Shown here in pieces: positions 8,531 through 17,649 of a stretch of 36,960 nucleotides of DNA. Under the pieces are notes generated by a model, which saw only the letters and a list, made by a program, of their open reading frames with translations, was not told the origin of the DNA and did not search any database. The DNA is taken from assembly GCA_014804975.1 (NCBI GenBank), contig JAAUYT010000020.1:1-36960 (forward strand), given 5' to 3'. The first letter of the stretch is position 1. Each line of letters begins with the position of its first letter. Position numbers and translations under genes: made by a program. The stretch is from Clostridia bacterium (GTDB taxonomy: Bacteria > Bacillota > Clostridia > Christensenellales > Borkfalkiaceae).

Positions 8531-9235
8531 ATGAATTTTTTCTATCGGCATCGCGTGGCGTTTGGAATCGCGTGTATCTTTTTATCGGTGGCTTTCGCAT
8601 TTGGGGTTTGTATCTTTGCGTTGACTGCGACCGCCTCCGAGAGCGTAAGACTTACCGTCGTCATCGACGCGGGGCACGGGGGAGTGGACGGCGGCGTCGT
8701 CGGGATCGAATCGGGAACGAAGGAGAGCGACATCAACCTCGATTTGTCGCGTCGGCTTTCCCGCTGTTTTTCGGACGCGGGGTTTTCCGTCGTGATGACG
8801 CGCGAAACGGAAGCGGGGCTCTACGGCACGGCGACTTCCGGATACAAAAAACGTGATATGCAAAAGCGTGCCCAGATTATCAATAAGAGCAATCCCGCGC
8901 TCGTCATATCGGTGCATCAGAATTTCTTTTCCATGCGTTCGCGGCGGGGCGCTCAGGTCTTTTTCCGCGAATCGAACGACCGCTCCGTAACGCTTGCCTG
9001 CCTCATTCAGGCCTCGCTCAACGAAATGCCCGAGTGCGTCCGTAAGAGCGAGCCCTTAAAGGGAGACTATTATATATTGAATTGCAGCGACTATCCCTCC
9101 GTCATCGTGGAATGCGGCTTTTTGTCCAACCCGGAGGACGAGGCGCTCTTACTTAATAACGAATACCGCGATAAGATCGCGGCGGCGATTGCCGAAGGAG
9201 CTCTCCGCTATCTTTCCTCCGCCGCAAACGGTTGA
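8531..9235 (+). CDS. cwlD: N-acetylmuramoyl-L-alanine amidase, CwlD-like
   Basis: Amidase_3 motifs VVIDAGHGGVDGG, KESDINLDLS, VISVHQNFF, VIVECGFLSNPEDE; N-terminal TM segment. Start uncertain: the ORF track begins at 8429, and ATG 8531 lacks an SD. Confidence 0.8.
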   Translation: MNFFYRHRVAFGIACIFLSVAFAFGVCIFALTATASESVRLTVVIDAGHGGVDGGVVGIESGTKESDINLDLSRRLSRCFSDAGFSVVMTRETEAGLYGTATSGYKKRDMQKRAQIINKSNPALVISVHQNFFSMRSRRGAQVFFRESNDRSVTLACLIQASLNEMPECVRKSEPLKGDYYILNCSDYPSVIVECGFLSNPEDEALLLNNEYRDKIAAAIAEGALRYLSSAANG

Positions 9236-9239
9236 ATCG

Positions 9240-9268
9240 TTGACAAGCATTTCCGCCCGTGATATAAT
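9240..9268 (+). promoter_or_regulatory. Sigma-A-type promoter for the thioesterase gene
   Basis: TTGACA (9240-9245), 17 nt, TATAAT (9263-9268), TGA extended -10; near-perfect consensus. Confidence 0.8.
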
Positions 9269-9274
9269 AAAATC

Positions 9275-10018
9275 ATGAGCGGTTATTCTTTTTCAAAAAA
9301 TTTTTCGGTACTCTACGCGGACTGCGATCATAAGGACGAAGTGCGGCCTTCCGCGCTCCTTTCCTTTGCGCAGGAGGTCGCGGGACAGAGCGCGGACGAG
9401 CTCGGCTTTGGTTACAAAGATACGATCGGCGACAGGTGCGGATTTTTTATTACGACCACCTGTTGTGAAATTTTTACTCCGATCCGCGTAGGAGACCTTC
9501 TGACGGTTTCGACTTGGCCTTTAACGCCCCGCCACGGCATTTTCGAGCGTGATTACGAAGTAAAGAGGGACGGGGAAAGGGTTGCGGCGCTTGCTTCCCG
9601 CTGGTGTCTCGTCGATCTGGATACGCAAAAGATTTTGCCTCCCGAACGCTTGAAGGCGCACCCGACTTGCCCTTACCGCGACGAGAAGATCATAACCCCC
9701 GATTGGTCTCTTCCCAAGCTCAGAGAGGAGGGGAAAGAAATTTATTCCATGCAAACGCACCTTTCGCACTACGATCACTTCCGCCACGTCAATAACACGA
9801 AATACGCCGACTTCTTTATGGACTGCTTTTTAGAGGAGGAGCTTGAAAAAAGGCGCGTAAAGTCCTTCCGTATCTCCTATGCAAAACAGGTGAAGGCGGG
9901 GGAAACGCTCACCTTTTACCGCAAGGATACCGAAGATGGCACGGCGCTCGAAGCGCGCGTGAACGGCGACGCGACGACGCGCTTTTTCGTTACCTTCGAC
10001 GAGAGCGCAAATAGCTAA
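9275..10018 (+). CDS. Acyl-ACP thioesterase family protein
   Basis: Double-hotdog FatA/FatB-like sequence: DVRPSALLSFAQEVAG-type region, ASRWCLVDLDTQKILPP, HYDHFRHVNNTKYADFFMD. Confidence 0.85.
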   Translation: MSGYSFSKNFSVLYADCDHKDEVRPSALLSFAQEVAGQSADELGFGYKDTIGDRCGFFITTTCCEIFTPIRVGDLLTVSTWPLTPRHGIFERDYEVKRDGERVAALASRWCLVDLDTQKILPPERLKAHPTCPYRDEKIITPDWSLPKLREEGKEIYSMQTHLSHYDHFRHVNNTKYADFFMDCFLEEELEKRRVKSFRISYAKQVKAGETLTFYRKDTEDGTALEARVNGDATTRFFVTFDESANS

Positions 10019-10023
10019 CAAAA

Positions 10024-10080
10024 TGAATATATACACGATATTTGCATAATTAGTCATATAACATTGCATATATTCACCAA
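10024..10080 (+). promoter_or_regulatory. Candidate ARG-box-like operator array upstream of argG
   Basis: 10041-10058 TTTGCATAATTAGTCATA matches the ArgR consensus TNTGNATWWWWATNCANA except at one fixed position; weaker similar segments TGAATATATACAC (10024) and TTGCATATATTCACC (10064). Confidence 0.5.
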
Positions 10081-10115
10081 ACTATCAATTTTGTTAAAAT
10101 ATTTTTCGGGAACGG

Positions 10116-10147
10116 GGCGCAATCACTTGATTTGCGCCTTTTGCTTT
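10116..10147 (+). terminator. Intrinsic terminator overlapping the argG promoter
   Basis: GGCGCAA (10116-10122) / TTGCGCC (10132-10138) followed by TTTTGCTTT. Confidence 0.55.
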
Positions 10148-10155
10148 GATATAAT
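10127..10155 (+). promoter_or_regulatory. Sigma-A-type promoter for the arginine operon
   Basis: TTGATT (10127-10132), 17 nt, TATAAT (10150-10155), TGA extended -10; SD AGAGG before ATG 10188. Confidence 0.7.
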
Positions 10156-10187
10156 AATGAAAAAACAAAAAGCAAAAGAGGTATGTT

Positions 10188-11414
10188 ATGGAAAAAATCA
10201 AAAAAGTAGTGCTTGCGTACTCGGGCGGACTCGATACGTCGATCATTATCCCGTGGCTCAAAGAGAACTACGATAACTGCGAAGTCGTTGCGGTATCGGG
10301 CGACGTCGGGCAGGGAACGGAGCTTGACGGCTTGGAAGAAAAGGCGAAAAAGACGGGAGCTAGTAAGCTCTATGTGCTCGATCTCAAAAAGGACTTCGTT
10401 GAAAATTATATCTTCCCCACGGTGCAGGCGGGTGCGAAGTACGAGGAGACCTATCTTCTCGGCACGTCGTTCGCGCGTCCCTGCATTGCAAAGGCGATTG
10501 TAGAGATCGCGAAGAAGGAGAAGGCGGACGCGATCTGCCACGGCTGTACGGGCAAGGGCAACGATCAGGTGCGTTTCGAGCTTGCGATCAAGGCATTCGC
10601 GCCCGAAATGAAGATCATCGCTCCCTGGCGTATTTGGGATATCAAGAGCCGCGACGAGGAAATCGACTACGCCGAGGCGCATAACATTCCCTTGAAGATC
10701 AACCGCGAAACCAACTATTCCAAGGACAAAAACTTGTGGCATCTTTCGCACGAGGGGCTCGATCTCGAAGACCCCGCAAACGAACCGCTTTACGAAAAAG
10801 AGGGCTTCCTCGAACTCGGTGTATCGCCCATTCAGGCGCCCGATAAGCCCGCCTATATCACCATTCACTTTGAAAAGGGTATTCCCACCGCAATCGACGG
10901 CAAAGCCATGGGCGCGGTGGAGCTTGTAGAAAAGCTCAACGAAGTGGGCGGAAAGAACGGCGTGGGACTTGCCGACCTTGTAGAAAACAGACTCGTCGGC
11001 ATGAAGTCGCGCGGCGTGTACGAAACGCCGGGCGGCGCGATTCTCTACGAGGCGCACAGACTTCTTGAAATGATCTGCCTTGATAAGGCGACCCAGCATT
11101 ATAAACAGCTTATTGCGATCAAGTTCGGCGAAATGGTCTACGACGGGCAGTGGTTCACGCCGCTCAGAGAGGCGCTTACGGCATTCGTCGATAAAACGCA
11201 GGAGACCGTCACGGGCGACGTAAAGCTCCGTATTTACAAGGGCAATATTACGAGCGCGGGCATCACCTCGCCGCACTCGCTTTACAGTGAAAATATCGCT
11301 ACGTTCGACGACGACGGTGGAGCGTACTCGCAGAAGGATTCCGAGGGCTTTATCAACCTCTTCGGACTTCCCATTAAAGTGAAGGCGTTGCTCGATCAAA
11401 AGAAACTCAAATGA
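10188..11414 (+). CDS. argG: Argininosuccinate synthase
   Basis: [34 protein letters not shown], and full-length homology pattern to ArgG. Confidence 0.97.
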   Translation: MEKIKKVVLAYSGGLDTSIIIPWLKENYDNCEVVAVSGDVGQGTELDGLEEKAKKTGASKLYVLDLKKDFVENYIFPTVQAGAKYEETYLLGTSFARPCIAKAIVEIAKKEKADAICHGCTGKGNDQVRFELAIKAFAPEMKIIAPWRIWDIKSRDEEIDYAEAHNIPLKINRETNYSKDKNLWHLSHEGLDLEDPANEPLYEKEGFLELGVSPIQAPDKPAYITIHFEKGIPTAIDGKAMGAVELVEKLNEVGGKNGVGLADLVENRLVGMKSRGVYETPGGAILYEAHRLLEMICLDKATQHYKQLIAIKFGEMVYDGQWFTPLREALTAFVDKTQETVTGDVKLRIYKGNITSAGITSPHSLYSENIATFDDDGGAYSQKDSEGFINLFGLPIKVKALLDQKKLK

Positions 11415-12331
11415 TCAAAGTATTCATCGACGGAAGAGAGGGGACGACGGGGCTGAAAATCGACGAACGCCTCAGACCTCGGAAGGATATCGAAGTGATC
11501 GTCCTTCCCGAAGAATTTAGGAAGGATATTTCCGCGCGGAAGGAAGCAATCAATTCCTCCGACGTGACCTTTTTGTGCCTGCCCGACGCGGCGGCAAAAG
11601 AGGCGGTCACGCTCGTTGCCAACCCCAAAACGATCGTCATCGACGCTTCGACCGCGCACAGAACGCAAGAGGGCTGGGCGTACGGCTTTGCGGAGCTTTC
11701 AAAGGAGCACCGCGAACGAATCGCAAGGGGTAAGCGCATTGCGAACCCCGGCTGCTATGCAAGCGGTTTTATCGCGCTCGTATATCCCTTGGTGAAGGCG
11801 GGAATCGTGCCCGCGGACTATCCCTTCGTGTGCCACGCGGTAAGTGGGTATTCGGGCGGCGGCAAAAAGGCGATCGCGCAGTACGAAAGTACGCCCCGCG
11901 ATATTTCGCTTGAAACGCCCCGCCTGTACGCAGTGGGACTTGAACACAAACACCTGCCCGAAATGGTCAAGACGTGCGGCTTAAAAAGAACGCCCGTGTT
12001 CAACCCGTACATCTGCGATTTTTATAGCGGCATGAGCGTAAGCGTTCCGCTCTTTTGCGACCTTATCAAAAAAGGAACGACGAAGGAGACGGTAGAAAAA
12101 ATTCTTACAGAGCATTACGAAAACGGCAACTTTGTGCATATAAAGAAAGAAGAGGGGTATCTCTCCGCAAACGGGCTTGTCGGCACGAACAACATGGAGC
12201 TATTCGTAAACGGCAACGAAGAGCGTATTTTGCTCACGGCGACCTTGGATAATTTGGGAAAAGGTGCAAGTGGAGCCGCAATTCAGAATATGAATATTGC
12301 TCTGGGGCTTGACGAACGCCTCGGTTTGTGA
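11411..12331 (+). CDS. argC: N-acetyl-gamma-glutamyl-phosphate reductase, short (type 2) form
   Basis: [17 protein letters not shown], catalytic NPGCYASG; 306 aa; ATGA overlap with argG. Confidence 0.95.
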   Translation: MIKVFIDGREGTTGLKIDERLRPRKDIEVIVLPEEFRKDISARKEAINSSDVTFLCLPDAAAKEAVTLVANPKTIVIDASTAHRTQEGWAYGFAELSKEHRERIARGKRIANPGCYASGFIALVYPLVKAGIVPADYPFVCHAVSGYSGGGKKAIAQYESTPRDISLETPRLYAVGLEHKHLPEMVKTCGLKRTPVFNPYICDFYSGMSVSVPLFCDLIKKGTTKETVEKILTEHYENGNFVHIKKEEGYLSANGLVGTNNMELFVNGNEERILLTATLDNLGKGASGAAIQNMNIALGLDERLGL

Positions 12332-12337
12332 TATAAT
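12309..12337 (+). promoter_or_regulatory. Internal promoter for argJ in the argC 3' end
   Basis: TTGACG (12309-12314), 17 nt, TATAAT (12332-12337), TGA extended -10 formed by the argC stop codon. Confidence 0.6.
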
Positions 12338-12357
12338 CAATCGGATAGGGGGAAAAC

Positions 12358-13572
12358 ATGGTAGAATTTATCGAAGGGGGCGTATGCGCGCCCAAAGGTT
12401 TTAAGGCGAACGGCGTCCATTGCGGGATCCGTAAAAACAGAACGAAGCGCGATTTAGCTCTGATTGTTTCGGAAAAGAGGTGCTCCGCCGCAGCGGTGTA
12501 CACGACGAATTTAGTCAAGGGTGCGCCCATTCTCGTGACGAAGGAACACCTTCAAGACGGGTACGCGCAGGCGATCGTCGTAAACAGCGGAAACGCAAAC
12601 ACCTGCAACCGTAACGGCGTAAGTATTGCTAACAGAATGTGCGCGCTCGTCAAGCGCTACACGAAAATTCCCAAAGAGGACGTCATCGTGGGCTCCACGG
12701 GCGTCATCGGACAAAAGCTTGTAATTGACCCCATTAAAGAGGGAATGCCCTCTCTTGCCGCAGGACTTGGCGACAACAGCTCCCTGGCGGCGGAAGCCAT
12801 TATGACGACCGACACCGTGAAAAAGGAATTTGCAATCAAGTTTACTTTGAACGGCAAGGAAGTAAAAATGGGTGCGATCGGAAAGGGCGTGGGAATGATT
12901 TGCCCCAACATGGCGACTCTTCTCTTGTTCATTACGACCGACGCGGCGATCTCTCCCCAAATGCTGCAAAAGGCGCTCTCCGAAGAGGTTGACGATTCCC
13001 TGAATATGCTCTCCGTGGATAGGGACACTTCCACGAACGACACGCTTGCAGTTCTTGCGAACGGGCTTGCGGGAAACAAGGAAATCGTTGACGAAGGAAA
13101 GGACTTTCAGACCTTCAAGGAAATGCTTCACGTCGTCACGACGAAGTTCTGCAAAATGCTTGCGGCGGACGGCGAGGGCGCAACGAAGCTTATCGAGTGC
13201 CACGTCAAGCGCGCCAAAACGAAGGCGGACGCGCGCATTGCCGCAAAGGCGGTCGTCAATTCCAACCTTGTGAAAGCAATGGTGTTCGGCGCGGACGCGA
13301 ACGGCGGAAGAGTAATGTGTGCGCTCGGCTATTCGGGAGCGGATATCGACATCACGAAAATCAACGTGAGCTTCTGCTCATCGGCGGGAATCGTCGAAGC
13401 GTACAGAAAGGGCTTTGCCCGTCCGTTTGACGAAGAGCTTGCAAAAAGAATTCTTTCGCAAAAAGAAATACATATCATGATCGATCTCAACGACGGGATC
13501 GAGAGCGCAACGGCATACGGCTGCGACTTAACTTACGACTACGTGAAAATCAACGGAGATTACAGAACGTGA
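12358..13572 (+). CDS. argJ: Bifunctional ornithine acetyltransferase / N-acetylglutamate synthase
   Basis: GKGVGMICPNMATLLLFITTDA (ArgJ self-cleavage region), C-terminal DLTYDYVKINGDYRT. Confidence 0.97.
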   Translation: MVEFIEGGVCAPKGFKANGVHCGIRKNRTKRDLALIVSEKRCSAAAVYTTNLVKGAPILVTKEHLQDGYAQAIVVNSGNANTCNRNGVSIANRMCALVKRYTKIPKEDVIVGSTGVIGQKLVIDPIKEGMPSLAAGLGDNSSLAAEAIMTTDTVKKEFAIKFTLNGKEVKMGAIGKGVGMICPNMATLLLFITTDAAISPQMLQKALSEEVDDSLNMLSVDRDTSTNDTLAVLANGLAGNKEIVDEGKDFQTFKEMLHVVTTKFCKMLAADGEGATKLIECHVKRAKTKADARIAAKAVVNSNLVKAMVFGADANGGRVMCALGYSGADIDITKINVSFCSSAGIVEAYRKGFARPFDEELAKRILSQKEIHIMIDLNDGIESATAYGCDLTYDYVKINGDYRT

Positions 13573-14426
13573 CGGAGATCGATAAAAAGGCAGAGTTTTT
13601 AATCGAGGCAATGCCTTACATCGAAAAATACAGGAATAAAATTCTTGTCATCAAATACGGCGGGAACGCCATGCTGGGCGACGAAGCGAAAATCGAAGTC
13701 ATGCGCGATTTAACGCTTCTTCGTTGCGTGGGGGTCAAGGTCGTTTTAGTCCACGGCGGCGGGCCCGAAATTTCGGAAACGCTCTCGCGCATGGGCATTC
13801 CCTCGAAGTTTGTGAACGGACTTCGCTATACCGACGAAGAGACGGCGGAAGTCGTAAGAATGGTGCTTTCGGGCAAAGTGAATAAATCGCTCGTGCATAT
13901 TCTTCAAAGTCTGGGCGCGAAGTCGGTAGGGCTTTCGGGAATGGACGGCGGAATGCTCCTTTGCGAAAAGATGGACGAAAAGCTCGGCTTCGTCGGCAAA
14001 ATTACAAATGTGAACGCAGAGCTCATTCTCGACTGTCTGGAAAAGGACTATATGCCCGTTATCTCCTCGGTGGGGTTCGATAACGAGGGCAATATTTATA
14101 ACGTGAATGCCGACAGTGCAGCTTCGAGTATCGCGGGCGCGCTCCAAGCCGAGAGCTTGATTTTAATGACGGACGTCAAGGGGCTTTTGCGGAATAAAGA
14201 CGACGAGGGCAGTTTAATTAAAAAAGTGTACGTATCGGATATAGAATCGCTTGTACGCGAGGGGATCATATCGGGCGGTATGATTCCGAAAATCAATTGC
14301 TGTAAAGAGGCGATCCGCCGCGGAGTAAACCGTGTGTTTATTACAGACGGAAGGGTCAAGCATTCTCTTTTACTCGAATTGCTTTCCGATGAAGGTATGG
14401 GAACGATGTTTGTAAAGGGCGACTGA
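13569..14426 (+). CDS. argB: Acetylglutamate kinase
   Basis: VIKYGGNAM, VLVHGGGPEIS, GGMIPKINCC; overlaps the argJ stop. Confidence 0.97.
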   Translation: MTEIDKKAEFLIEAMPYIEKYRNKILVIKYGGNAMLGDEAKIEVMRDLTLLRCVGVKVVLVHGGGPEISETLSRMGIPSKFVNGLRYTDEETAEVVRMVLSGKVNKSLVHILQSLGAKSVGLSGMDGGMLLCEKMDEKLGFVGKITNVNAELILDCLEKDYMPVISSVGFDNEGNIYNVNADSAASSIAGALQAESLILMTDVKGLLRNKDDEGSLIKKVYVSDIESLVREGIISGGMIPKINCCKEAIRRGVNRVFITDGRVKHSLLLELLSDEGMGTMFVKGD

Positions 14427-14448
14427 TTTTTTAATCAGTCTCTTTTTT
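14421..14448 (+). terminator. Intra-operon terminator-like hairpin overlapping the argB stop
   Basis: GACTGATT-TTTT-AATCAGTC followed by TCTTTTTT; the TGA stop (14424-14426) is inside the stem. Confidence 0.6.
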
Positions 14449-14486
14449 CGGTTTGACCCTTAAAAGAAGTTAAGGACTTATCTATC

Positions 14487-15653
14487 ATGAAGTTAGAAGA
14501 AATCAAAGAACTCGATTCAAAATACGGCGCAAAGACCTTTTCGCGCTTTGACGTTGCATTCAGGGGCGGTAAGAACGCCACCCTTATAGGCGAAGACGGC
14601 AAGGAATATATCGACTTCGGTTCGGGGATCGCCGTCAATATCTTCGGCGTAAACGACGAGGAATGGAAAAGCGCCGTAATCGGTCAGCTCAATAAAATTC
14701 AGCACGCGAGCAATCTTTACTATATCGAACCGCAGGCGCGGCTAAGTAAGCTCTTGTGCGAAAAGTCGGGTGCAAAGCGCGTATTCTTCGGTAACTCCGG
14801 CGCGGAAGCCAACGAGTGCGCCTTTAAAACCGCAAGAAAATATTCTTACGATAAGTACGGAGAAAAGCGCAAAAGAATTATTTCCTTAAAAGACAGCTTT
14901 CACGGAAGAACGCTCTTTACGCTCTCCGCGACGGGACAAGACGCCTTCCATAAATACTTTGCGCCCTTCGTGCCCGACGTCGTCAATACGGTTGCGGATA
15001 TCAAGGCGATAGACAGGGCGGCGGACGGCAGGGCTTGCGCCGTCGTGATCGAATGTATACAGGGCGAAAGCGGGGTCACTGCGCTTGATAAAACGTTCGT
15101 GAAAGAGCTTGCAGACTACTGTAAAGAGAAGGATATTTTACTCATCTGCGACGAGGTGCAGTGCGGAAACGGCAGAACGGGAAAATTCTTTGCCTACGAG
15201 CATTACTCAATCACGCCCGATATCGTAACGACCGCAAAGGGGATCGCGGGCGGACTTCCGCTCGGCGCGTGCCTCTTCTATGACAAGACGGAAAACGTGT
15301 TGGGGGTGGGCGATCACGGCTCGACCTTCGGCGGAAACCCCGTTGCGTGTGCGGGCGCGTGCAATATCGTGGAGCGTTTAAACGACGATTTCTTATTCGA
15401 GGTCACGGGCAAAGCGGAGTATCTAAGAGCAAAGCTTTCCAAAATCGACGGCGTGAAAAAGGTGACGGGCATGGGGCTTATGATCGGGCTCGAAACGGAC
15501 AAGCCCCCCAAAGAAGTCGCGATAGAATGCTTAGAGCGCGGACTGCTTGTTTTGACCGCGCACAATAGGGTGCGCCTGTTGCCGCCTCTTACAATTACCA
15601 AAACGGAAATGGACGAGGGACTTGCGATCCTCAGTGGAGTATTACAAAAATGA
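14487..15653 (+). CDS. argD: Acetylornithine aminotransferase
   Basis: Class III aminotransferase: FGNSGAEANE, SFHGRT, ICDEVQCGNGRTG, TTAKGIAGGLPLGA. Confidence 0.96.
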   Translation: MKLEEIKELDSKYGAKTFSRFDVAFRGGKNATLIGEDGKEYIDFGSGIAVNIFGVNDEEWKSAVIGQLNKIQHASNLYYIEPQARLSKLLCEKSGAKRVFFGNSGAEANECAFKTARKYSYDKYGEKRKRIISLKDSFHGRTLFTLSATGQDAFHKYFAPFVPDVVNTVADIKAIDRAADGRACAVVIECIQGESGVTALDKTFVKELADYCKEKDILLICDEVQCGNGRTGKFFAYEHYSITPDIVTTAKGIAGGLPLGACLFYDKTENVLGVGDHGSTFGGNPVACAGACNIVERLNDDFLFEVTGKAEYLRAKLSKIDGVKKVTGMGLMIGLETDKPPKEVAIECLERGLLVLTAHNRVRLLPPLTITKTEMDEGLAILSGVLQK

Positions 15654-16555
15654 AACACTTATTGAAACTCAACGATTTTTCGAGAGAGGAAATTCTCTCC
15701 GTTCTCAACCTTGCCGATCAGCTTAAATACGAGCGCAAGAACGGCGTTGCGACCGAGTATCTGAAAGGCAAAAAGCTCGGTATGATTTTTCAGAAGTCCT
15801 CGACGCGCACCCGCGTTTCCTTCGAAGTGGGAATGTACGAGCTCGGCGGCTACGCGCTCTTCCTTAGTAACCGCGACTTGCAGATAGGCAGAGGGGAGCC
15901 CGTAGAGGATACGGCGCGCGTGCTCTCGCGCTATCTCGACGGCATTATGATCCGCACCTTCGAGCAGAAGGAAGTGGAGGATCTAGCCAAATACGGTACG
16001 ATTCCCGTCATCAACGGGCTCACCGATTACTGCCACCCCTGTCAGGTGCTTGCAGATCTCATGACGATCCGCGAGCGCAAGGGCGCTTTTAAGGGGTTGA
16101 AGCTCTGCTTTATCGGCGACGGAAACAATATGGCGAACTCTTTAATGGTGGGAGCTTGCAAAACGGGCATGAGTTTTTCGATTGCCTGTCCCGAAGGCTA
16201 CGAGCCCGACAAGGAGCTTATGAAGCTTTGTAAAGACAATATCGAATTTACGCTTTGTAGAAGCGCGGAAGAGGCGGCTAAAAACGCCGATATCGTGTAT
16301 ACCGACGTGTGGGCTTCCATGGGTCAGGAAGAGGAAAAGGAAAAGCGTATCAAAGCGTTCAAGGGCTATCAAGTCAATGAGAAGGTCATGAAGGCGGCAA
16401 ATAAGGGGGCAATGGTGTTGCACTGCCTTCCTGCGCACAGGGGCGAGGAGATCACGGCGGACGTTATGGAAGCGCACGCAGACGAAATCTTCGACGAGGC
16501 GGAAAACCGCCTGCACGCGCAAAAGGCCGTCATGTGCAAACTGATGAAGAACTGA
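15650..16555 (+). CDS. argF: Ornithine carbamoyltransferase
   Basis: FQKSSTRTRVSFE, HPCQVLADLMT, HCLPAHRGEEI. Confidence 0.97.
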   Translation: MKHLLKLNDFSREEILSVLNLADQLKYERKNGVATEYLKGKKLGMIFQKSSTRTRVSFEVGMYELGGYALFLSNRDLQIGRGEPVEDTARVLSRYLDGIMIRTFEQKEVEDLAKYGTIPVINGLTDYCHPCQVLADLMTIRERKGAFKGLKLCFIGDGNNMANSLMVGACKTGMSFSIACPEGYEPDKELMKLCKDNIEFTLCRSAEEAAKNADIVYTDVWASMGQEEEKEKRIKAFKGYQVNEKVMKAANKGAMVLHCLPAHRGEEITADVMEAHADEIFDEAENRLHAQKAVMCKLMKN

Positions 16556-16583
16556 ATGAGAAAAAATTGCGGGAGATAAATCA

Positions 16584-17648
16584 ATGAGTAAAAAAGTTTA
16601 CGTAACGCTGCAAAACGGCAAGGTGTTCGAAGGGTATTCCTTCGGCGCGGAAAAGGAAGTCATCGGCGAGCTCGTGTTCACGACGGGCATGACGGGGTAT
16701 ATCGAGACCCTGACAGACCCCAGCTACTACGGGCAAATCGTCACGCAGACCTTCCCCTTGATCGGGAACTACGGAATGATCTCCGCCGATTCCGAGAGCA
16801 TGAAGAGCTACCTCACGGCGTATATCGTGCGGGAGAAGTGCGACACGCCCTCGAATTTCCGCTCGGAAGGGACGGTGGAGGAATACCTCAAACGCGAGGG
16901 TATTCCTGCCGTGTACGGAATCGACACGCGCGAGCTCACCAAGACGGTGCGCGAGGCGGGCGTTATGAACGCCGCGATCACCTTCAAGCCCTTTACGGAC
17001 TTTGCAGCTTTGAAACGCTACAAAATCAAAGACGCAGTGGCGGCGGTCAGCTCCAAAGAGGTCAAAACGCTCGGCGAGGGGAAATACACCGTCGTTCTCT
17101 ACGATTTCGGCGCAAAGAACAATATCGAACGCGAACTACTCAACCGCGGTTTGAAAGTCGTTACCGTTCCCGCCGACTATCCCGCAGAAGAGGCGCTTAA
17201 AATTGCAGACGGCGTTATGCTCTCGAACGGTCCCGGCGACCCCGCAGAGAATACGGGCGTTATCGAGACTATAAAGAAGATTGCAGGCAAGGTTCCCGTA
17301 TTCGGAATCTGCTTAGGACACCAGCTCTTCGCGCTTGCCATGGGTGGGCAGACCCGCAAAATGAAGTACGGGCATAGGGGGGCCAATCAGCCCGTGCGCC
17401 ACGTCGAGAGCGGAAGAATCTTTATTACGAGCCAGAACCACGGCTACGAAGTGGTGTCGAATAGCTTAAAGTGCGGCAAGCTCAGCTACGTAAACGGAAA
17501 CGACGGAACGTGCGAAGGGGTCGACTATCCCGAGCTCAACGCGTTCACGACGCAGTTCCACCCCGAAGCGTGCGCGGGACCGCACGACGCGAACAAACTC
17601 TTCGACGAATTCGTTATAAGAATGAAAAACCATAAGGAGCGTAAATAA
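16584..17648 (+). CDS. carA: Carbamoyl-phosphate synthase small subunit
   Basis: Class I GATase: FGICLGHQLFALAMGG, TQFHPEACAGP. Confidence 0.97.
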   Translation: MSKKVYVTLQNGKVFEGYSFGAEKEVIGELVFTTGMTGYIETLTDPSYYGQIVTQTFPLIGNYGMISADSESMKSYLTAYIVREKCDTPSNFRSEGTVEEYLKREGIPAVYGIDTRELTKTVREAGVMNAAITFKPFTDFAALKRYKIKDAVAAVSSKEVKTLGEGKYTVVLYDFGAKNNIERELLNRGLKVVTVPADYPAEEALKIADGVMLSNGPGDPAENTGVIETIKKIAGKVPVFGICLGHQLFALAMGGQTRKMKYGHRGANQPVRHVESGRIFITSQNHGYEVVSNSLKCGKLSYVNGNDGTCEGVDYPELNAFTTQFHPEACAGPHDANKLFDEFVIRMKNHKERK

Positions 17649-17649
17649 T

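Noticed and set aside
10074-11399. 441-aa minus-strand ORF opposite argG
   Set aside because: Antisense shadow of a strongly supported argG reading frame; low-complexity Arg/Val/Leu-rich composition, no recognisable motifs.
12280-12300. Possible second ARG box (TATGAATATTGCTC) in the argC 3' end
   Set aside because: Only a half-site matches the consensus and it lies in coding sequence.
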